The notes beneath the pieces are model-generated. The model saw nothing but the letters and a program-made list of their open reading frames with translations. It was not told where the DNA came from and made no database searches. Below are positions 56,601-64,000 of a stretch of 64,000 bases of DNA, piece after piece. How positions within the stretch are numbered: the stretch's first letter is position 1; the number at the start of each line of letters is the position of its first letter. This DNA comes from Azolla pinnata (taxonomy: Eukaryota > Streptophyta > Polypodiopsida > Salviniales > Salviniaceae). A program made the translations under genes and the position numbers. The stretch is from positions 20,940 through 84,939 of the forward strand of contig JBBBWG010010445.1 of assembly GCA_037176905.1 (NCBI GenBank). The letters are read 5' to 3'.

Positions 56601-56757
56601 TATGACAGGTTAAAAACAGAGAGAATGACTGAACAAGTTGATAACTTGAAATTGAAATACCTTTGGATTCATCTCGACTTAAATGGTTTTGGCCGCTGCA
56701 TGTAGGGTGACTGGGTTGTACTCGGACCGCAAACAACATGGCAAGAAGACTGGTTGA
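50688..56757 (+). CDS. TWINKLE organellar DNA primase-helicase
   Basis: T7 gp4-like primase-helicase for plastid and mitochondrial DNA replication. Twenty-two exons: 50688-50856, 51447-51541, 52138-52193, 52280-52337, 52433-52552, 52632-52751, 52910-52993, 53072-53152, 53221-53286, 53372-53488, 54146-54193, 54261-54346, 54452-54515, 54926-55108, 55192-55323, 55408-55469, 55646-55729, 55886-56017, 56096-56192, 56303-56437, 56541-56608, 56706-56757. All join in frame to 702 aa (Arabidopsis about 709). Exon 1 encodes a Ser/Arg-rich targeting peptide. A zinc-binding region has Cys86, Cys89, Cys114 and Cys119. TOPRIM motifs are VEGEIDKL (about 283-290) and ATDADGPGQAL. The RecA-like helicase has Walker A GVPGSGKS (460-467), VIDPYNELDHQ, VWFVAHPKQ and GSAHFVNKCDNG. 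Exons 5 and 6 look like a tandem duplication. The exon 2 acceptor was chosen for phase and is the least certain. Confidence 0.93.
52433..52751 (+). repeat. tandemly duplicated TWINKLE exon
   Basis: Two consecutive exons of exactly 120 nt (52433-52552 and 52632-52751), both phase 0. The first begins VPPALSSAVQS and ends SRLKDTSEE; the second begins VPVLSFSAQS and ends SRLKDPGEE. The introns after them also align (GTAATTTCCAAGAACATTGA against GTAAGTTTTCAGAAGATTAA, then TAGAA). This extends the linker between zinc-binding and TOPRIM parts. Confidence 0.8.
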
Positions 56758-58286
56758 TACTCGCTCACATCAACATTTGATTGGGCTTCTGATTGTAGAA
56801 AGGAATGCTATTATGAATTGATCCTTCAAGACGATGTGATTATGGTATTCAATCCTCCAAAAAGGATGTGATTGTTGGTAGTTGATCTTCCAAAAGGATG
56901 CAGTTACAGTACATGATTCTCCAACATAGTCGACCAGTGGAAGGATATGATTCAGGCAACAGAAGGATCTGCATATCAGCATAACATGACCTGAGTAATA
57001 CAAAGATCTGATTTTACAACATAGCATAACCACCACGTGAAGCAAACGATCTACGCCAACAACGGCTCCTTATTCCCCTAAAGCCAAGTGATTTCCTTTC
57101 TCGTCAAGTATATCATTGGTTTATAGACATTGTAATTCCTAAGTGAAGACATGGGCCTGGGCCCTACCTACATACAACTCGTATCTGGAATATGTACAAA
57201 TACCCAGCAGGTACGCATTCTCTCTACAAGCAAGTGCTCTATGGTGATGGAGAGATATGACAACTTCGAGGCCTATGGTACTTGAAAGAAGGATTTACGA
57301 GCAATACAAAGTTTGACATATATTGAGACCATGTCATGAGATATCCAAGCGATTTGACAATTTTGGTTCTACTGATATTGGCTTGTTTGTATGGATTTGT
57401 AGCTTTTGGCCAGAGTATTCAGTTCACAGCAGCAGAGCATTGCTAGGAAGGATGTTTCCCTCATTTTTAACATTATGACAGAATACTGATTAGCATGATG
57501 CACCTTAGAGTCTGGTAGATGCTCTTATGCACCAGTAGTTTTGTTTACACATTGGAGTTAAAACATGTGTGTGATGGTATCTTGTCAAAATAGTGCAAAA
57601 GAGCCGAACTTTGTGATTCAAAACACGAGTTTGAGAAGATCAATGGATATATAACATGCAGCTTGTAATTTGTTGATTCTCATTTTATTGCTGTTGCAGT
57701 TGGTAATCTGAGTTTAGCCTGCGAATATTTCAGATTGCAAAGCATTTTACCTCTCTATGTTTTAACCTGCATATGCTTTGCTTGATTGATACATATCCCA
57801 CTCCTAAGCAGCAGCAGACAGTTGGAAGACTGCTGATGTACTCAACTCCTTGTTTTCTTTTATAGAAGAAACTAAACCTTCCACACTGTTGAATTCTGTG
57901 ATTCTGTTCCAGCTTCCGGCTTAGCAGCAGAGATTAGTGGATTCAACCTGATTAGCACAAAGTTCTCAAGTTATTGAACTCGATCGAATCACGAAAGAAG
58001 GCAAGAACCCCGACGTATTTTTCCTACAGAGAGGTTATGTTGTCGTTACATGTTGAGGAGATAGATCCGAAAGCGTGTGTATAGTCGTCGTCACCCACAA
58101 CATTGCGACAAATTTCAGTCTGTTTGGTGTTCTTCCGTATTGATTCCGCTCTTTGTTTCCTGTGGAAATGCACGCATGCAAAACCTTCTGTTGTAAACCT
58201 AGGGCCCTCGAGTCTCAGATTGCTCTAATCTGTATATGACAATGACTGCGTGCTGATTGATAGGAGGGGAAGAGTGCCAGCCATGG
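56758..58286. other. TWINKLE 3' flank, no gene seen
   Basis: About 1.5 kb of unremarkable sequence, the first part probably the TWINKLE 3' UTR. A few short imperfect repeats occur near 56.78-56.95 kb (AAGGATG / GATTCTCCAA words). No coding signal. Confidence 0.55.
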
Positions 58287-58763
58287 CTAGGCTTCTGAGG
58301 CATATCTGCTTTTTCCTTCTTCCTGATCCTTCGGTTCCTGGATTGCTGCAAATACTGTACAGTTTGTAGCAGCCATGGCCATTCTCGATCCAGAGAATAC
58401 ATCCATCCCACATGTGCAGATGATGAAGTAGGGACATGCCCCAACCACAAGAGGATAAGCCACAAATCTTCCGTATGCAGACAATGGTTTCAACGGAATG
58501 TCACAGCCATCGCTGAGGCAAATCAAGATCGGGAAGAACTCACAGCTCTGAACTAGTAGAGCAATGTGGTCATCCAAATCTCGTCCAGTGGGAAGACGAA
58601 GTGGAGCTGCTTGCTTATCGATTCCAAGGGAGACATGGTCACTTTTGAAGACAGATCTTTCCGGTAGGGCCATTGCTTCCTTTCTTCGGTTTGCTCCTCC
58701 CTTCCTGCAATCTCTTGTATGCTTACGATGGGACTTAAAGCTCGGAAAAGCTGCAGGCGGCAT
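58287..58763 (-). CDS. doubtful ORF, up to 158 aa, unrecognised
   Basis: An open minus-strand frame with its first ATG at 58763 (MPPAAFPSFKSHRK). The product is basic at the N-terminus, with a hydrophobic Cys-containing middle (VVGACPYFIICTCG) and a charged C-terminus (EPKDQEEGKSRYASEA). I recognise no family. A strong 3' splice consensus, polypyrimidine then CTGCAG, lies at about 58752-58757, so it may be a downstream exon of a minus-strand gene starting near 59080 (short ATG frame MATTQIMAPCSKARPAS). Overlapping plus-strand frames (58564-59049) are equally unrecognised. Treat it as a candidate only. Confidence 0.22.
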   Translation of the reverse strand: MPPAAFPSFKSHRKHTRDCRKGGANRRKEAMALPERSVFKSDHVSLGIDKQAAPLRLPTGRDLDDHIALLVQSCEFFPILICLSDGCDIPLKPLSAYGRFVAYPLVVGACPYFIICTCGMDVFSGSRMAMAATNCTVFAAIQEPKDQEEGKSRYASEA

Positions 58764-59125
58764 TGACACAACAGAAAGTGTTGCTGTCACAAGGAATCGT
58801 GGGATTTCTCATGATCTCGGAAAAAAAGAGAAGATCAGAAAGAAGAAGAAATTCTTCCTGCCGCGCGTGGCCAAGTCGGCATCAGTAAACAATAGTATCT
58901 CTGCAGGATCGGGGGCCGGAGAGATTAGGTTTTCGGGGGAGAAAACAAGTGGCGCTCTGGGGGATCGTGCCGCTGCGGATGCTCATCAGGATACAAAAAT
59001 GCAAATCAATCCTCTGCATGTAGCGACAGAGGTGGGGAAGCAGGTCTAGCTTTCGAACAGGGAGCCATGATCTGTGTCGTTGCCATGGGAGCTCGTCAGA
59101 AACCCTAGATATGGCGGGTCTGCAG

Positions 59126-59157
59126 TCGTCTTCTTCTTCTTCTTCTTCTTCTTCGTT
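59126..59157. repeat. (TTC)n microsatellite
   Basis: Eight TTC triplets with a short flanking TTC-rich stretch, directly left of the telomere-motif repeat block. Confidence 0.9.
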
Positions 59158-59194
59158 TTCTTCATTTACAAGAAGTAATTAGGAAGACAAAATC

Positions 59195-59830
59195 CTAACC
59201 CTAACCCTAACCCTAACCCTAAAACCAACAACAACAGTGATTAAGGGAGGCCCAAACCCTAACCTAATCGACGACAAAGACTTTAATCACGAAGGACGAA
59301 ACCCTAAACCTAATCAACCAATAACGGTTTGATTAAGGGAGGCCCAAACCCTAACCTAATCGACGACAAAGACTTTAATCACGAAGGACGAAACCCTAAA
59401 CCTAATCAACCAATAACGGTTTGATTAAGGGAGGCCCAAACCCTAACCTAATCGACGACAAAGACTTTAATCACGAAGGATGAAACCCTAAACCTAATCA
59501 ACCAATAACGGTTGATTAAGGGAGGGCAAAAAAAAAAACCTAACCTAACCGACGACCACGGTAATTAGAGGAGGGAGGCCAAAACCCTAACCCTAACCGA
59601 TAATAAGGGTATAAGCAAGGAGGCCAAAACCCTAAACCTAACCGATAATAAGGGTATAAGCAAGGAGGCCAAAACCCTAAACCTAACCGACAACAACGGT
59701 GATTAAGGGAGGGCAAAATTCCTGGCCTAACTGACGATGACGCTAATTAAGGAGTTACTTACCCTACCCGACAACAGCAGTATAGTTTAAGGGACGCAGA
59801 AAACCCTAACCTAATCGACAACGACGCCAC
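59195..59830. repeat. telomere-motif minisatellite block (92-bp units plus derivatives)
   Basis: It starts with four CCCTAA/CCCTAAC units (59195-59222). Three near-identical 92-bp units follow, with GGGAGG at 59245, 59337 and 59429. Each contains AAACCCTAACCTAATCGACG and GAAACCCTAAACCTAATC. Degenerate derivatives continue to about 59.83 kb, including a pair of GGCCAAAACCCTAAACCTAA units near 59.58-59.69 kb. Every unit carries two AAACCCTA telo-box words. Confidence 0.92.
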
Positions 59831-62177
59831 TTCTCGTCAGACCCCCTTTTTGTTTTTATTTTAAGCTCCCTGTTCTGACTTTGACAATGCAGAGGATACG
59901 ATTATCAAGAATGAATACAAGAACAAGCATCAGAGGAATGGTTGGTTCAGAACTGGCTCTGATCCCGCATGTTTTTCAAAAACTGGCCAGAGTGCCCGGT
60001 GCTTGGTTGTCATTAACACATCCAATTAGCACTAATGACATAGCTTGATCAGGCTTCAGAGCGCCAAAATCAATAACTTGATAGTTGTTTTTCTTAATTT
60101 CACTTGAAACCTCTAGTTCCAACTGCCTCATGCTTAGAAACAGTCGAGCTAATCGCTCATACGTACATGTAAAAAAAAAAAACTCTGATCAGAGCTATGG
60201 CCATTCTACGATAAAACTAGAGAAAATTTTGACCCTCATCACGTGATGTGTCGGATTCATACCAGGCAATCCGATGACTATGACCTACCTAATAAATAAG
60301 AATCATGATTCGTCGCTTGCTTTCATAATTCAATGGGGATCGCTCCATGCTCATGAGCCATGACAACAACAATAACGACAACGACAACGACAACAACAAC
60401 AAAATCAAGTCAACAATCTTTGCATGTGCTCATCGTGTATAACAGTCCGATTAATGAAATCGGTGGATTGATCGATCGCTTGAGCCGAATTGAACGATCG
60501 GATAGGCTGGATCGGTCGCGATCGGAGCGAAGCTCTTTGATCATGCTTTGTGTTGAATACCGCATATAATCTCCACCCGATCCACAAACTCATAGATGCA
60601 TTTACATAACAGAGAAGAGGATCGATCACCTCCCAAAGCGGTCGATCGCCAAAGAAGATGGCTAGCTGTAAATGACACTGTTTCGTGCCCATAAATGGAT
60701 GAAAGATGCCTCTTTCATCATCATTCATCAGTGTGTTTTTGTTTTTGTTTTGGAGAGGCTTTATTTGGCAGCACTATCGCGACGATACCGCGATGATAGT
60801 GCCATGAGAGCAGATCACATGATGTCAACCAAAACATTGCCAAAAGCTTTCTACCTACCTATACATATATACATATACATATACATATACAGATAAATAC
60901 AAAGAGACAGCTATGTGGTTAGGATTCCTCCTCCCTCATTACACTGCCAAAAGCATGATCATTTGGGGCATGTTCAGAAAGGGATTTCAGCAGTAGTTTA
61001 ATGATGGGCATGTTTTGGGTACTTAAGTTAGCTGTGGTGGTGGTGGTGCATGAATGGCTTTTGTTGGCGAGGGTTTTTCGCAGCAGTAGTTTAATGGGCA
61101 TGTTTGGGTGCTTAGTTGTGGTTGTGGTGGTGGTGGTGGTGGTGATGCATGAATGGCTTTTGTTGGCGAGGTATAATTCGTTCATTCACAACGGCATCGA
61201 AATTGAAAAAACACTGTTTGCATTTCAAACATGCTTGAATTGAAAATACTTCCCAATGTAGAAAATGCTGCTTCCTTGGATCAGATCGCAGTGGCGCTTG
61301 ACACAGTCGATTCGATCATAGGGATAAGTTGACAACTGATTCACCCCACTGCAGCGGCCAACGGCACAGAGTTAGCTAGAGCTATGCAACCGAGTCTGAT
61401 GCTCAAAATAGCTCAATTCCCATTTCAATCTGATTTACTTACCCATGAGCACCACAATGATTCGATTCCAATCTATCCATCATCCTGTTGCTGCAAGCAT
61501 CACTCGACCGCGCAAAACCGATTCAGAATGTTGATGGGGAAGAATGCATATGCCACACATTCAGCATGCCCAAATAGCAGAAGCTTTTTTTCTATTCTTT
61601 TTACACACATCTGGTGTGATTGTTTCTAGGAGCAAATTACCAGGAAAAAGGTGAAACATACAGACACATGTTGCTGCTAGTGGCAGTGGCTGTGGCCCTC
61701 TCAAGTTTGCTCATCAAAGCGGGCAAACTAGAATAGAATGCCTAGTATGACAAGCAAATCCAGCCAGGCCCAATTTCAACCACTCCAAACTGCTTGGATT
61801 TGAGCATTGAAATGAATGTGAAGAGGGTACAAATGATGGTGAAGATGATTATATGTATAGTAAGAACACAAATTTGGAGCTCTCAGCCACTCTCTTGAGA
61901 GCCCTATCATATCATAAGGCAAGATAGATCTTTGCCCATCCATACCTTCTCACTTCCTATGATGAGCCAACTGTTTGGAGTAGAAATATCTATATAGATG
62001 TATGTGTGTGTGTGTGTTCTGTTTGTCTGCATATATGTGTTTTTACATATGCATGAAAACAAAAAACTACACCACCTGCAAAGATCCTGGGAGAGGATGT
62101 TGTGTATAACAAACAATACATGGGCCCTTCACACAGCCTTCAAAGAATCTCCCTGGCTGGGGATGCTGTGCTGCTGC
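59831..62177. other. gene-poor region left of the BZR-like gene
   Basis: About 2.3 kb with no recognisable coding sequence. It contains a CAA/CGA-type repeat (60362-60405), CGATCG-rich DNA (60470-60530), a CATATA repeat (60862-60895) and a local duplication (60985-61171). The right part (about 61.8-62.17 kb) probably includes the 3' UTR of the minus-strand BZR-like gene, with a GT run near 62001-62015. Confidence 0.55.
60985..61171. repeat. two-copy tandem duplication (about 92 bp) containing GGT repeats
   Basis: The first copy (about 60987-61070) and second (about 61079-61171) share CAGCAGTAGTTTAATG, GGGCATGTTT and ATGAATGGCTTTTGTTGGCG. They differ in the length of an internal GGT/GTG run (four to five against six to seven triplets), showing slippage after duplication. 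Confidence 0.85.
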
Positions 62178-62689
62178 CTAGAGCCTGAGGTCAAGGTCCT
62201 GGGATGTGATGAGGGGGAAATCTTCATGGATGTGCTCACCAGCCCATGCGTGAACAGGTCCGCGAGCAAGCGACGAAGCATTCGGGAAGCCAGGCTTCCA
62301 GCGAGAAGGGGACGCAGAGGAGAAGCTCGGCAACGGTGACGATGATGATGATGGCGATGATCCACAGCCGGAGCTGGAGCTGGAGCTGGAGCTGGAGATG
62401 GAGCTGGAGCTGGAGATGGAGCTGGAGCTGGAAATGGTGGTGGTGCCGAAAGAAGCCGGGGCCATCATCCATGCCCCTCCTCCATCTCCAGCACCAGCAC
62501 CATCTCTGCCATTGATGCTGCTTCTGACGATGGCCATAGCTGCCGCAGAAGCCCTCGATTGCGGCCTCGGAGAGAGGGGGCACATGGCCCTCGCCGATCC
62601 CATCTCGCCATAGCTGCTTCTGCTGCAGCTATTGTGATGGTTGCTGCTGCTGCTGTTGATGTTCTGGTTGTTGTTGCTGCTGCTGCTGT

Positions 62690-62772
<83 letters not shown>

Positions 62773-63042
62773 ATGTTGTTGTTGTTGTTGATGATGTTGT
62801 TGTTGTTGCTGTTGTTGCTGATGTTGTTGTTGTTGTTGCTGCTGTTGCTGTTGCTGTTGATGATGCTCGACGATGTGTTCCAGGCATTGAGGAGCGCCAT
62901 TGCTGCGCAGTCTGCAGGCACAGCTGCATCTCTAGGCGACATGGAGCTCGACGATCTCGCCTCCCATTCGCTGCATCTGCTGCTGCTGCCGGCGCTGATG
63001 CTAGCGCAAGCGCAAGCGCTCGCATTGCTGCCCACTGCGATC

Positions 63043-63075
<33 letters not shown>

Positions 63076-63497
63076 CGACGATGAGGCTGCTGAGGATGGA
63101 GAAGAAGAAGATCCATGGCGCTGGGAGGCCCAGCTCTGGGGCTTTGGCAGGTGGGAGAGCACAGGCGGGGGGTCACGGGGGCACTGAAGGAGCCTCCAGC
63201 TCCGCCATAGCTCAGATGCCGAGCTTTCGGCCATGGAGCGAGGCTCAGGTTGGGAGGAGCAGAGGCCAGGTTGTGGTTGCTGTTGTTGCTGCTGTTGGCA
63301 TGGCTATGGCGATGGCTATGGCTCTGCTTCAGGCAGGGGCTGGGCCTTGGGCTCGCGTCCCCTGCAGAAGAACGCACAGGGCTGGGGCACACAGACGACG
63401 CCGGGCTCGGGTACGAGGAAGAGACGGGGCTCGTCCATGGCGACGCTGCTGCTGCTGCGAACCCTGTCTCAGGGCTCCTCTCCGGCGGCTTCATTCC
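62178..63497 (-). CDS. BZR1/BES1-like transcription factor, 3' exon only (5' exon outside window)
   Basis: The family mediates brassinosteroid-responsive transcription. The minus-strand exon starts after the acceptor CCCTGCAG at 63497 and runs to a TAG at 62178, 439 codons in phase 0. It opens GMKPPERSPETG, matching the second-exon start of BZR proteins (GCKPP). Ser-Pro-rich phosphorylation-type repeats follow (SSYPSPASSVCPSP), then SFSAPVTPRLCSPT, matching the family's SAPVTPPLSSPT. The C-terminus AWAGEHIHE then DLDLRL parallels the GERIHE and LELTLG (EAR-type) ending. The basic DNA-binding domain, in exon 1 of this family, is not found up to 64000, so it should lie beyond the window. Unusually, the middle is dominated by His, Asn and Ser homopolymers. 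The alternative is a DNA-binding-less paralogue starting at Met63495. Confidence 0.72.
62362..62436 (-). repeat. coding GGAGCT hexamer repeat (poly-Ser)
   Basis: GGAGCT / GGAGAT units on the plus strand read as AGC TCC / ATC TCC, giving Ser runs with scattered Ile in the BZR-like exon. Confidence 0.9.
62640..62868 (-). repeat. coding GTT/GCT trinucleotide repeat (poly-Asn/Ser)
   Basis: About 230 bp of TTG/CTG triplets, including a perfect TTGCTG hexamer run (about 62690-62738). In the BZR-like frame this reads Asn and alternating Ser-Asn for roughly 75 residues with Ile and Gln interruptions. In other frames it gives poly-Gln, poly-Leu or Thr-Ala, producing the long spurious ORFs here. Confidence 0.93.
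63041..63076 (-). repeat. coding GAT repeat (poly-His)
   Basis: About eleven GAT triplets on the plus strand, read as ATC-offset CAT/CAC His codons (ten consecutive His) in the BZR-like frame. Confidence 0.9.
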
Positions 63498-64000
63498 CTG
63501 CAGGGAGAAAGAAACTCGGAGTGATTCTCTGCAGAGCACGGGGAAGAGATAGAGATCGATCTCTCTGCAGCACAGATGGAAGCGGAGAGATGGGTTCTGG
63601 GAAACCCTAACCCAGCCCCGCCTTCCTCCGCCATAGCTAGGGTTTGCTTCCGTCTTTCTGTGGATTCCAGGTACCACCAAGAAGCCCCTAGGATTCGGGG
63701 GGGGAAGCAGGAACCCTAACCCTAAATCCGGTCGCTAGGCGGGGGCGTCCGAAACCCTAAACCTGGGGGCAGAAACCCTAATCCAGTCTGCATTCTGCCA
63801 TAGCTAGGGTTTTTCTGTCTCCTGTCTTCTTCGTCTTCGTCTTCTTCGTCCTCTTCTTCTTCTTCTTCTTCTTCGTCTTCTTCGTCTTCTTCTTCTTCTT
63901 CTTCTTCTGACATAGCTAGGGTTTCCCTGTTTCTTCTTCTTCTTCTTCTGACAAAGCTAGGGTTTTTCTGTCTCCTGTCTTCTTCTTCTTCTTCTTCTTC
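63498..64000. other. probable first intron of the BZR-like gene, repeat-rich
   Basis: About 500 bp between the BZR-like 3' exon and the window end. It contains several CCCTAA/AGGGTTT words (63603-63612, 63710-63725, 63749-63782), TTC/GTC tracts (63832-63908 and 63931-63948, then 63978-64000) and four copies of a TAGCTAGGGTTT unit at about 63634, 63803, 63912 and 63956. No DNA-binding-domain coding sequence is present. Intron status is inferred from the acceptor at 63498-63500. Confidence 0.5.

Noticed and set aside
62465-63524. 186-aa (minus) and 321-aa (plus) ORFs over the BZR-like exon
   Set aside because: Shadow frames of the GTT/GCT repeat (Thr-Ala, Val-Ala runs). Only the frame with SAPVTP and GEHIHE matches a family.

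Overview
This 64 kb window is nuclear DNA from a land plant, most likely an angiosperm. Evidence: every recognisable gene has GT-AG introns and closest resemblance to plant protein families (plant class B heat-shock factor with an LFGV motif, BZR/BES1-type C-terminus, Mei2-like RRM protein, UPL1/2-type HECT ligase, organellar TWINKLE). Plant-type telomeric motif (TTTAGGG/CCCTAAA) occurs at several internal sites. I cannot name the species. No transposon proteins, rRNA, tRNA or CRISPR were found.

Layout. 0-3 kb: GATC-rich low-complexity DNA with a 44-bp tandem array and one doubtful ORF. 4.2-8.0 kb (minus): plant alpha/beta-hydrolase. 8.0-9.4 kb: shared divergent upstream region with a 47-bp triplication and a large GGTCAA array (W-box cores). 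9.4-15.1 kb (plus): VPS9A, Rab5 GEF. 15.2-16.2 kb: 26-bp tandem array. 16.2-20.0 kb (plus): HAM1/2-type MYST histone acetyltransferase. 21.1-24.3 kb (minus): Mei2-like RNA-binding protein, convergent with HAM. 24.3-29.9 kb: gene-poor, rich in microsatellites and telomere-like motifs. 29.9-43.9 kb (plus): giant UPL1/2-type HECT ubiquitin ligase, with one 7.8 kb exon. 45.4-47.7 kb (plus): class B heat-shock factor with an acidic N-terminal extension. 47.7-50.7 kb: a second, unrelated 44-bp array and a 1 kb CAT/CAC repeat. 50.7-56.8 kb (plus): TWINKLE primase-helicase of 22 exons, including a tandemly duplicated exon. 56.8-62.2 kb: gene-poor, with a telomere-motif minisatellite. 62.2-63.5 kb (minus): 3' exon of a BZR/BES1-like factor whose DNA-binding exon lies beyond the window.

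The genes are unrelated housekeeping and regulatory loci: endosomal trafficking, chromatin, RNA binding, ubiquitination, stress transcription, organelle DNA replication and brassinosteroid-type transcription. They do not form a functional cluster. The distinctive feature is the density of simple and tandem repeats in 5' flanks and even inside coding exons (poly-Glu in the heat-shock factor, poly-Asn/Ser/His in the BZR-like protein). Exon coordinates were derived by eye from splice consensus, reading-frame continuity and remembered family conservation. Six gene models (VPS9A, HAM, Mei2-like, UPL, HSFB, TWINKLE) close in frame from ATG to stop.
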